Source: Burkholderiales bacterium (lineage in GTDB: Bacteria > Pseudomonadota > Gammaproteobacteria > Burkholderiales > Casimicrobiaceae). From it: a stretch of DNA of 11,453 nucleotides. The stretch's first letter is position 1, and each line of letters begins with the position of its first letter. A program made the position numbers and the translations under genes. Under the pieces are notes generated by a model. It saw only the letters and a list, made by a program, of their open reading frames with translations. It had not been told where the DNA came from and ran no database searches. Location of the stretch: positions 1-11,453 of the forward strand of contig JANXNO010000402.1 of the NCBI GenBank assembly GCA_025354075.1, written 5' to 3'. This document shows, one piece after another, positions 1 through 6,255 of the stretch.

Positions 1-1
1 G

Positions 2-121
2 TCGGAGGGCAACGTGGTGGAGCAGGGCGACTCGGACGCGCTGTATGCCGCACCTAAGGCTGCATACACGCGCAAATTGCTGGACTCGATTCCTAAAGGG
101 CTGTCTGCCGCGCACGTTTGA
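2..121 (+). CDS. ABC transporter ATP-binding protein, oligopeptide/dipeptide type (C-terminal end only)
   Basis: Only the last 39 codons and the TGA stop are inside the window. The reading frame gives SEGNVVEQGDSDALY followed by AAPKAAYTRKLLDSIPKG. This matches the well-known tail of DppD/DppF/OppD/OppF/YejF-type ATPases, where a G-x-V-V-E-x-G strand is followed by a (L/I)(Y/F)xxPxxxYTRxLLxxIP segment. Such ATPases power uptake of peptides or peptide-like compounds (in some members nickel or microcin) across the inner membrane. The Walker A and B and signature motifs lie upstream, outside the window, so the exact subfamily and substrate cannot be stated. No hairpin with a T-run follows the stop, so its transcript may run into the next intergenic region. 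Confidence 0.85.
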   Translation, partial: SEGNVVEQGDSDALYAAPKAAYTRKLLDSIPKGLSAAHV

Positions 122-313
122 CGCACAGGCGATGAGTCGCGGTTTCTGACCAGCGGCCTTGTTCGTGCGCGCAATTGAGTGTCTCCGGTGACGGCGCAAC
201 CATCTCGTATCTCCGAGCGGAGCACGCGTCTGACGTCGCCCCTGAACTGGCGATCGCCGGCGAATCTAGCTTGATTCGAATGTGTCATCGCGATAGCCAT
301 CTTCGTTTTGAGT

Positions 314-330
314 GTTGCAACAGCGCAACG
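314..330. promoter_or_regulatory. Candidate operator GTTGC-N6-GCAAC, copy 1
   Basis: The sequence GTTGCAACAGCGCAACG contains a perfect 5-bp inverted repeat (GTTGC/GCAAC) with a 6-nt spacer. A near copy with the same arms and spacer length, identical at 14 of 17 positions, lies at 5880-5896 upstream of receptor 2. The distance to the receptor start codon is similar in both cases (388 and 376 nt). This is compatible with a shared operator for a dimeric regulator. No regulator is known, and the motif falls far upstream of where a core promoter would be expected. Confidence 0.35.
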
Positions 331-462
331 ACAGTAAAGCAACTTGTGGCTGAAAGCCTTATTGAAATTGGGCTGAACGATCTTTTACCGATAAGTCGAC
401 TTTATGATTAGAATGGCTAAAAGCACCGTGGCGAAAGCATTTATGACAAAAGGTGTTCGATT

Positions 463-478
463 GATGCACGTTTGCATC
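463..478. promoter_or_regulatory. Inverted repeat GATGCA-N4-TGCATC
   Basis: This is a perfect 6-bp inverted repeat with a 4-nt spacer in the AT-rich part of the receptor 1 upstream region, about 225 nt before the start codon. There is no T-run, so it is not a terminator. The size and symmetry suit an operator for a dimeric DNA-binding protein, but a chance occurrence cannot be excluded. Confidence 0.3.
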
Positions 479-552
479 GTAAATCCTGTGGTGCCCTGTT
501 TCGGCATGCCACACTGCCTTCGAAAATTAAACTGTATATAAATCAAATACTT

Positions 553-564
553 GCGAATATTCGC
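553..564. promoter_or_regulatory. 12-bp perfect palindrome GCGAATATTCGC
   Basis: This uninterrupted 12-bp palindrome lies 138 nt before the receptor 1 start codon, just downstream of the AT-rich TATATAAA at 535-542. If that AT-rich element were a -10 box, the palindrome would sit in the early transcribed region, where a repressor could act. No matching copy was seen upstream of receptor 2. Confidence 0.3.
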
Positions 565-701
565 CGTTCGGCTTCCAAACTGGCGGACGATTGGCTTGCC
601 GACGTAACCCCGCAGAATTGGGTAGCCTAAATGACTTCCTGATGACAAAATTACAAGGTCATCCTACCAACCGCCCGCACTGGGTTTTCAGGGGTTTTTT
701 T

Positions 702-3314
702 ATGATTCAGAAGAGACAATTGGCTGTCGCTATCGCGGCAACCTTTGTGGCCGCAGGGGTTGCTTACTCGCAATCAACACCGCAAAAGGTCGAAAAAGTT
801 GAAGTGACAGGTTCGCTGATTAAGCGCGTTGACGCCGAGTCAGCTTCGCCTATTCAGATCATCACGCGTGCCGATATCGAGCGCTCCGGTGCCACCACCA
901 TCGCCGAGGTGTTGAAGCGCTTGCCTGCAACCAACGCGGGTACTTTTAACGAAGCCGGCGTTGCCAGCTTCTCTCCCGGAGCGTCGTCTGCCTCCTTACG
1001 CGGATTGGGTGGCGCGGCCACGTTGGTGCTCATCAATGGTCGTCGTATCGCACCGTTTGGTTTCGCGTCTGGCGGTCAAACCACCTTCGTTGATCTGAAT
1101 GGTATTCCACTCAGCGTAGTCGAGCGCGTTGAGGTGCTGCTTGACGGAGCCTCCGCGATCTACGGTTCTGAGGCGATGGCCGGTGTGATTAACATCATCA
1201 CTCGCAAAGATTACAAAGGCGTCGAAGTCAGCGCGACCGTTGGCACGTCCTCCCGTTCAGATGCGTCGTCGAAATCCGCTGTTTTGACCGCCGGTATGGG
1301 TTCTCTCGCTGCCAACGGATACAACGTGTTCGGCAGCCTGAGCTATGGATCGCAAGACGCGCTGTATGCGAACGAGCGTCCTTTGACGCGTGACGCAGAC
1401 TATCGTCGTTTCGGCTCTCTTGATCGTCGCTCAAGCTACTCCAACCCGGGTAACGCTTACAACACGGCTAATACTGCCTTTGTTGGCGCTCTGGCGGGTT
1501 GCGCGTTGATTGGAACCGCCGCAGACGCAGGTCTGAACGGGCGCTGCTTGTACGACTTCGCCAAATACACCGCGTTGACGCCAAAATCCGAGAAGTTAAG
1601 CGCTTTCTTCGGCGGCGTGTTGAATCTCAACAGCAACTGGCAGCTGTTCTCCGATTTGAATGTGACGCAAAACAAGTTCAATCAGGGCGGACCGAGCTAC
1701 AACGTCGCCACGTACGGCTACAACGGAATTATTTTGCCGTCCACCAATCCACAAAACACGTTTGGTCGTGACGTGGCTGTGCGGTATCGCCTGAATGACG
1801 TGCCCTTGTCAACCGACGTTGATTCCAAGACGCTACGCTTCACTGGCGGTATTCGTGGTGAACTGATGGGCTGGGATACCGAGGCTGCATTGCTGTACTC
1901 GGGTTCAAACACGGACGTGATTTACAAAGGCTTCACACGCGACAGCGTTCTTGCGGATGGCCTGCTGGTTGACGGCACCAATCGCGTCGCAAATGGCGTG
2001 ACACTGGGCAATTTGTCGGCCGATTTGCGGTCGCGGCTCTACCCGTCATTGAGCAACAATGGCAAAACATCCACCACCAGCATTGATGCTCGTGCAACCA
2101 GAGAGTTCGGACAGCTCCCCGGTGGAGCAATGGGCGTAGCGATTGGCGCTGACTACCGTCGCGAATCGTTTAAGACCGTGCCAGACGCTTTGGTTCAGGC
2201 AGGTGAGATCGGCGCGCTGGGTGCGTCGTCGGCTGATGGCTCACGCAACGTGAGCGCCGCCTTTGTTGAAATCTCAGCTCCCCTGTTTCAGGGCCTGGAA
2301 ACGCAGTTTGCAGGACGCATCGACAGCTATAGCGACTTCGGTAGCAAATTCACGCCTAAAGTTGGGTTTAAGTGGAAAGCGCTGAAAAACGTGGCGTTCC
2401 GTGGCACTTACGCGGAAGGCTTCCGTGCACCATCTCTGACGGAGACGTCGGGCAGCCCAACACGCGGCTTTTACAGCAGCATTCGTGATCCTAAGCTCTG
2501 CCCTGTGCCGAGCGATACCAATCCAAACTGCTCGCTCACCGTCCCTGGCACTTCAGGTTCCAACCCGAACCTGAAGCCTGAGACGTCAAAGAGCTTTACG
2601 TTGGGTGTGGTGGTTGAGCCCGCCGACAACGTCAGTATCGCCGTGGACTACTACGATATCAAACGTAGAAACGAGATCTCCTCGCTCGACGTAGAGTACT
2701 TGCTTGCCAACGAATCGTTGTACCCCAAGTACACCATTAGGGATGCGACCGGTGCCTTGACCGGCTTGCTTTTGCCCTACGAAAACTTGGGCAGCACGCA
2801 CGTTCGCGGTTTCGACCTTGACATCAAAACGTCGTTCAGCCTCGGTGAGTACGGCAAGATGAAACTGGGCGGTTACTACAACTACATGCCTGATTACTTT
2901 GTAGCGCCGGTTAAAGGTGCCCCAGAGCTGAATTACGCGGGTACGTACCTCCAGCCGCGGGAGCGCTTCGTCGCTTCTGCTAACTGGGAACGTGGCCCTT
3001 GGGATGCGACTTTAACGTGGAATCGTACCGGCGCATATCAGCGCGCCTTCACCCCGTCTGACACCAGTTGCGCACTCAGCGCCGCCTCGATTGCGCAAGG
3101 TCTTTGCAACGTTCGCGCGCAATCCACGTCCGACATCGTCGTACGGTACAGCGGGTTTAAGGACTTAGTGTTGAGCCTGACCGTGAACAACATCGAAGAT
3201 CGCCAGGCGCCACTCGACCAGCGCCGCGAAACTCGATTCACTTGGTACAACCCGTCGTATCACAGTGCCTTGGGTCGCTACTTCCAGCTGACGGGAAAGT
3301 ACACTTTCCGGTAA
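702..3314 (+). CDS. TonB-dependent outer-membrane receptor 1
   Basis: The product (870 aa) is an outer-membrane beta-barrel transporter that imports a ligand using energy from the TonB-ExbB-ExbD complex. A signal peptide occupies about residues 1-23, with likely cleavage at AYS|Q. A TonB-box-like VEKVEVTGS follows at 30-38. The plug domain spans about 47-170, with the hallmark SLRGLGGAATLVLINGRR (98-115) and ERVEVLLDGASAIYGSEA (141-158). The rest is the barrel, including the NPNLKPETSKSFTLG strand (621-635). Three loop cysteine pairs are visible (267/282, 600/610, 790/802). The protein ends in YTFR. I chose ATG 702 over the longer frame from 591 because it has a Shine-Dalgarno AGGGG (690-694, 7-nt spacing) and opens directly into the signal peptide. 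The neighbouring exported peptidase suggests a peptide-related ligand, but the substrate is unknown. Confidence 0.95.
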   Translation: MIQKRQLAVAIAATFVAAGVAYSQSTPQKVEKVEVTGSLIKRVDAESASPIQIITRADIERSGATTIAEVLKRLPATNAGTFNEAGVASFSPGASSASLRGLGGAATLVLINGRRIAPFGFASGGQTTFVDLNGIPLSVVERVEVLLDGASAIYGSEAMAGVINIITRKDYKGVEVSATVGTSSRSDASSKSAVLTAGMGSLAANGYNVFGSLSYGSQDALYANERPLTRDADYRRFGSLDRRSSYSNPGNAYNTANTAFVGALAGCALIGTAADAGLNGRCLYDFAKYTALTPKSEKLSAFFGGVLNLNSNWQLFSDLNVTQNKFNQGGPSYNVATYGYNGIILPSTNPQNTFGRDVAVRYRLNDVPLSTDVDSKTLRFTGGIRGELMGWDTEAALLYSGSNTDVIYKGFTRDSVLADGLLVDGTNRVANGVTLGNLSADLRSRLYPSLSNNGKTSTTSIDARATREFGQLPGGAMGVAIGADYRRESFKTVPDALVQAGEIGALGASSADGSRNVSAAFVEISAPLFQGLETQFAGRIDSYSDFGSKFTPKVGFKWKALKNVAFRGTYAEGFRAPSLTETSGSPTRGFYSSIRDPKLCPVPSDTNPNCSLTVPGTSGSNPNLKPETSKSFTLGVVVEPADNVSIAVDYYDIKRRNEISSLDVEYLLANESLYPKYTIRDATGALTGLLLPYENLGSTHVRGFDLDIKTSFSLGEYGKMKLGGYYNYMPDYFVAPVKGAPELNYAGTYLQPRERFVASANWERGPWDATLTWNRTGAYQRAFTPSDTSCALSAASIAQGLCNVRAQSTSDIVVRYSGFKDLVLSLTVNNIEDRQAPLDQRRETRFTWYNPSYHSALGRYFQLTGKYTFR

Positions 3315-3338
3315 CGCCTGATCGCACTCGTTGCAACG

Positions 3339-3368
3339 AAATGGCCGCCTTCGGGCGGCCATTTTTTT
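3339..3368 (+). terminator. Intrinsic terminator of receptor 1
   Basis: The stem AAATGGCCGCC pairs with GGCGGCCATTT across a TTCG tetraloop and runs into seven T residues (3362-3368, partly overlapping the stem). It starts 24 nt after the receptor stop codon and should end the receptor 1 transcript as a single-gene unit. On the minus strand only a short T-run follows, so it acts mainly in the + direction. Confidence 0.92.
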
Positions 3369-3667
3369 GCGTGCAACATGGGACATTGATTGACGCGAGG
3401 TCGGCAAAAAGCCCCTGATCAACCGGATCACTGATTGTTAATGCGCTTCGGTTTGGATGGGAGCCTGCCGCAACTCGGCCGATTGCGAACATACCGTGTG
3501 GGTACGTTGTTCACAGGCAGCCGCTGCGTCGACCCACAGTGTTTCACGTCAGATGGGCTGCAGCACCTCCGCTGGCACATCTGAACGGGATGAAATCATC
3601 CGGCTCAGCCTGCATGCGGTCGATTCCGTCCACATTGAAAGCGGCACGCACCGTACAAATCACGGGC
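3369..3667. other. Gene-free convergent spacer
   Basis: These 299 nt lie between the two terminators of convergent genes. I see no RNA gene and no ORF with a ribosome binding site. A small perfect repeat TGATC-N5-GATCA lies at 3416-3430, too short to interpret. Open frames crossing this stretch (for example 3238-3492 on the minus strand and 3457-3921 on the plus strand) run into the flanking genes or terminators and look incidental. Confidence 0.55.
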
Positions 3668-3700
3668 AAAAAAATGGCGACCGAGGTCGCCATTTTTTTT
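3668..3700 (-). terminator. Intrinsic terminator of the S9 peptidase gene (A/T-flanked, possibly bidirectional)
   Basis: The 8-bp stem ATGGCGAC/GTCGCCAT (3674-3681 and 3686-3693) encloses a CGAG loop. It is flanked by A's on the left (3668-3674) and T's on the right (3693-3700). Read on the minus strand it gives a hairpin followed by a T-run, 23 nt after the peptidase stop codon, as expected for an intrinsic terminator. The T-run on the right means it could also stop + strand read-through. Confidence 0.9.
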
Positions 3701-3723
3701 ACCAATTAAGTTCAGCGGCGCAA

Positions 3724-5715
3724 TTACTTGCCGATTTGCGCTTCGAGGAATTGCAGCATCTGCGTGTACAGGTCGATATTGTTCTCGGACTTGCCGTAGC
3801 CGTGACCTTCTTTCTCTTTGATCACGAACGCCTTGGCCGGGTTGCCCGCCGCCTTGAGCGCTTTGTCCATGCGGTACATCTGGTCAATAGGCACGCGTAC
3901 ATCATCACGTCCGGCGTATAAAAAGACGGCCCCTTTGATTTTGTCAGCGTGATTTATAGGCGACATGTCGCGCGTAATCGCCGATTTGAAGTCATCGGTG
4001 CCGATGATTGCCTTCCAGAAATCAAGCGCCGGTTTGCTGGACACAAAGTCGGTTTCCGTGGAGGTCAATTGGTAGGTCAGATCGGTCACCGCCAGACCCG
4101 CCACAGCACACTTGAACAAGTCTGGCGTTTTCACCATCGCCTGTAACGCGGCGTATCCGCCATAGCTCGCTCCCGAGATGCAGGCACGTTTCGGATCGGT
4201 GTAGCCCTGATCGATCGCCCACTTCAAAGCGTCCTCATGATCCTCGGACATTTGTCGACCAATGGTGCCGAAGCCCGCGCTGTAGATCTTGTTGCCCATA
4301 CCTGGTGTGATGCGGAAATTTGGCACCACCACAGCATATCCACGAGAAGCGAAGAGCTGGCCTTCACGCGTGCCGAAACCCGAGCCGTACGTGTCGGCAC
4401 GGGCAGAGGGACCGCCGTGAATGTGCACTATGGTGGGCAGTTTTGTGCCCGCTTTGTAGCCCTTTGGCAAAAACAGGTACCCCGGGATCTCTAGGCCGTC
4501 GCGCGTTTTGAAGCGAAACGGGCGCTGTTCAACCAGCTTGCCGTCCATCCAGGGTCTCGCCGCGCCAATTTCTTCCAGCGTGTTTTTTTCCTCATCAAGC
4601 ATGTACCACCGCGTCGGGCTCACGTCTGAAAAGGATGTGACTAACAGTCGCTTGCCATCGGGCGTGCGACGAAACGAGTTGACCATGTCGGGCAATACCG
4701 CATCAATATTTTTCTGCGTCTTTTCGCGACCTGCGTCAATCCAGAAAACCTCTGGCTTGTCAGCGTCTACCCGGTAACCCAGGATCTTGTTCGTTTCGGG
4801 TTCGACGATCGCACCTGAAACCGACTGGCCTTCCGAATCGGCACCCATGTCGTAGCGCGGATGCGACGAGATCAGGTCGCCCATTGTTTTGGTGTTCGGG
4901 TTGTATCGATAAACGGCCATCGTGTCGCGGCCTTTGTTGCTGGCCACTTGCAACATCTGGTCGTCGGCCTCGAACGCAAGCGGCACGAGTATGTCGCCCT
5001 TATTGCGCGAATATCTCGCAATCTCCTCCCACGGACTCCCATCCCCTTTGCGGTAGTAGACCACCTGCGTCAACTCATCTTTGACATTGGCCACGACGAC
5101 GCGCGGCACCAGTTTGCTATCGAGAATCCAGGTGGTCGTTAGATCTACCGGGCGACCCGAGGTTAAGAGTGTCGTGCGCCCCGTATTCAGGTTGAGTCGA
5201 TATAAATCCTCGGAGTCGGCGCTGGTTTGATTGCCTGAAACAATGATCTCGTCGGTGCTGCCGGGGATTGAGCTGAAATACTCAAGGCTGCGATAGCGGC
5301 TGCCGCTCTTCTTGGACTCTCGCACCGTGGGGGCGAGTCGCCGCGACTTGTCGCCGTCTCGCCCGATCACAAACAATCCTCCGCCTTCAAACTGACCTGG
5401 GCCGGTTGGCGAGTTCGCCTGACCGAGGGAGAAAACCAGTCGGTCATCACCCACCCAATGCACTTCGCGCACATCAAAATCTTCAAACGCGGTCAGGATA
5501 GTACCCTTGCGAGTCGCCAGCTCGATCACTAGCAAGTTCATCCGGCCTTTGCTCGGTGCGGTAGCGGCAAGGTACTTACCCGAGCGCGAAAAAATCGGGT
5601 TGGCCAAGGCCGGGTTTTTAAAATATTCTTCAAGCGTGAGGGTTTCAGCTGCCTGTGCGCCGCCGAACAGGTTCAGGCTGGCCGCCAGCACGCAGGCCAC
5701 GAAAAATTTGAACAT
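3724..5715 (-). CDS. Exported prolyl oligopeptidase-family (S9) serine peptidase
   Basis: The product (663 aa) is an alpha/beta-hydrolase peptidase of family S9, predicted to act outside the cytoplasm on short peptides. A signal peptide covers about residues 1-22 (MFKFFVACVLAASLN..., AQA|AE cleavage). A beta-propeller-like N-terminal domain spans roughly 30-390, and the catalytic domain about 400-663. The catalytic triad is readable: Ser517 in GASYGGY (515-521), Asp605 in GRDDVRVP, and His638 in EGHGYGK. HGGP (433-436) is the usual oxyanion-region motif. The length suits acylaminoacyl- or dipeptidyl-peptidase-like members. ATG 5715 is preferred over an upstream in-frame start at 5994 because GGAG (5721-5724) sits 5 nt upstream and the signal peptide begins there. 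It lies between two TonB receptors and is divergent from the second, which suggests joint use of a peptide substrate. Exact specificity cannot be read. Confidence 0.93.
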   Translation of the reverse strand: MFKFFVACVLAASLNLFGGAQAAETLTLEEYFKNPALANPIFSRSGKYLAATAPSKGRMNLLVIELATRKGTILTAFEDFDVREVHWVGDDRLVFSLGQANSPTGPGQFEGGGLFVIGRDGDKSRRLAPTVRESKKSGSRYRSLEYFSSIPGSTDEIIVSGNQTSADSEDLYRLNLNTGRTTLLTSGRPVDLTTTWILDSKLVPRVVVANVKDELTQVVYYRKGDGSPWEEIARYSRNKGDILVPLAFEADDQMLQVASNKGRDTMAVYRYNPNTKTMGDLISSHPRYDMGADSEGQSVSGAIVEPETNKILGYRVDADKPEVFWIDAGREKTQKNIDAVLPDMVNSFRRTPDGKRLLVTSFSDVSPTRWYMLDEEKNTLEEIGAARPWMDGKLVEQRPFRFKTRDGLEIPGYLFLPKGYKAGTKLPTIVHIHGGPSARADTYGSGFGTREGQLFASRGYAVVVPNFRITPGMGNKIYSAGFGTIGRQMSEDHEDALKWAIDQGYTDPKRACISGASYGGYAALQAMVKTPDLFKCAVAGLAVTDLTYQLTSTETDFVSSKPALDFWKAIIGTDDFKSAITRDMSPINHADKIKGAVFLYAGRDDVRVPIDQMYRMDKALKAAGNPAKAFVIKEKEGHGYGKSENNIDLYTQMLQFLEAQIGK

Positions 5716-6255
5716 AGGGACTCCAATAAAGCTGCTTCGTTTCAACGATAGCAAGGATAGTGGAATGCGGAGCGTTTCGTTTCGTCGCTGGTCGCAAACA
5801 CTCGTCGTTTGTCCCAAAGCGAGCACCACCCATTGATGACCTCGACCAACACACTTGCAACACGTTGGGGTGGCTGAATGTTGCATGAACGCAACGTTCA
5901 GCGATAAGCTTTTTATGAATAAGCGCGGTAAATATGGGGTTGAAGCAAGATTAATACGTTTGTCGACTTTTAAGAAAATCAGCGGTAAGGCCAAGTATTA
6001 CAACGTTTTTGTCGTAAAGCTGATAATCGGCACCTGAGTCGAAAGCGTGCCTATGTATCTCGCATTCAGATCAAGCTTTTTCCTGTGCAGCCAATAAACT
6101 CTTTGATAATCAATGGCTTGTGTATAAGGTTTTGTAGAATAACGATTTTGGATCAAGACCGTACAGTTCTGAATCCGCGCGACATCAAGCTGACAGCGAA
6201 CATCGCCTCATGCAGAATGTTGTGGTCACACTCTTGTCATCTTTCGGGGAACTTT
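5716..6255. other. Divergent regulatory region between peptidase and receptor 2
   Basis: This 540-nt region lies between divergently transcribed genes, so it should hold both promoters. It is AT-rich between about 5900 and 6160. The most striking element is a long inverted repeat at 5873-5902, listed separately. AT-rich hexamers such as TATAAG (6123-6128) and TAGAAT (6135-6140) could serve as -10 boxes for receptor 2, but I find no well-spaced -35 element and make no firm promoter call. An open frame extending receptor 2 upstream to 6085 lacks coding character. Confidence 0.6.
5873..5902. promoter_or_regulatory. 12-bp-arm inverted repeat, candidate operator (contains GTTGC-N6-GCAAC copy 2)
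   Basis: The arms GCTGAATGTTGC and GCAACGTTCAGC pair along 12 positions with a single T-G wobble, around the 6-nt spacer ATGAAC. The inner part GTTGCATGAACGCAACG (5880-5896) matches 314-330 upstream of receptor 1 at 14 of 17 positions. It lies 157 nt before the peptidase start and 353 nt before the receptor 2 start, so a bound regulator could reach both genes. There is no adjacent T-run on either strand, which argues against a terminator. Confidence 0.5.

Larger units (their letters stand above)
122..701. other. Gene-free region upstream of receptor 1
   Basis: This 580-nt stretch separates the ABC ATPase from receptor 1. I find no convincing gene: the longest open frame (175-411, TTG start) has no Shine-Dalgarno sequence and an unremarkable product. 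The region turns AT-rich towards its middle (about 380-560). It holds three dyad elements listed separately (314-330, 463-478, 553-564), which suggests a long regulated promoter region for receptor 1. An AT-rich TATATAAA around 535-542 could be a -10 element, but I see no good -35 partner and do not call a promoter. Confidence 0.6.

Noticed and set aside
249..258. GGCGATCGCC palindrome containing the HIP1-like octamer GCGATCGC
   Set aside because: Single copy in a window with no cyanobacterial features; a chance GC-rich palindrome is the simpler explanation.
395..403. GTCGACTTT shared with 5962-5970 upstream of receptor 2
   Set aside because: A single 9-mer match between two 400-nt regions is near chance expectation, and it has no further symmetry beyond the GTCGAC site.
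175..411. 78-codon open frame with TTG start between the ABC gene and receptor 1
   Set aside because: No ribosome binding site, rare start codon, no recognisable domain or signal, and it overlaps the candidate regulatory motif.
591..701. Upstream extension of receptor 1 to an ATG at 591
   Set aside because: It would bury the signal peptide 37 residues inside the protein; ATG 702 has a proper Shine-Dalgarno sequence.
3457..3921. 154-codon plus-strand open frame in the convergent region
   Set aside because: It reads through the A/T-flanked terminator and into the peptidase antisense strand, with no ribosome binding site or domain.
5716..5994. Upstream extension of the peptidase to a start at 5994
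   Set aside because: The extension has no family similarity, would mask the signal peptide and would cross the inverted repeat; ATG 5715 has GGAG at 5-nt spacing.
6085..6255. Upstream extension of receptor 2 to 6085
   Set aside because: The start is not ATG, the 57 added residues do not resemble anything, and ATG 6256 has GGGGA plus a signal peptide.
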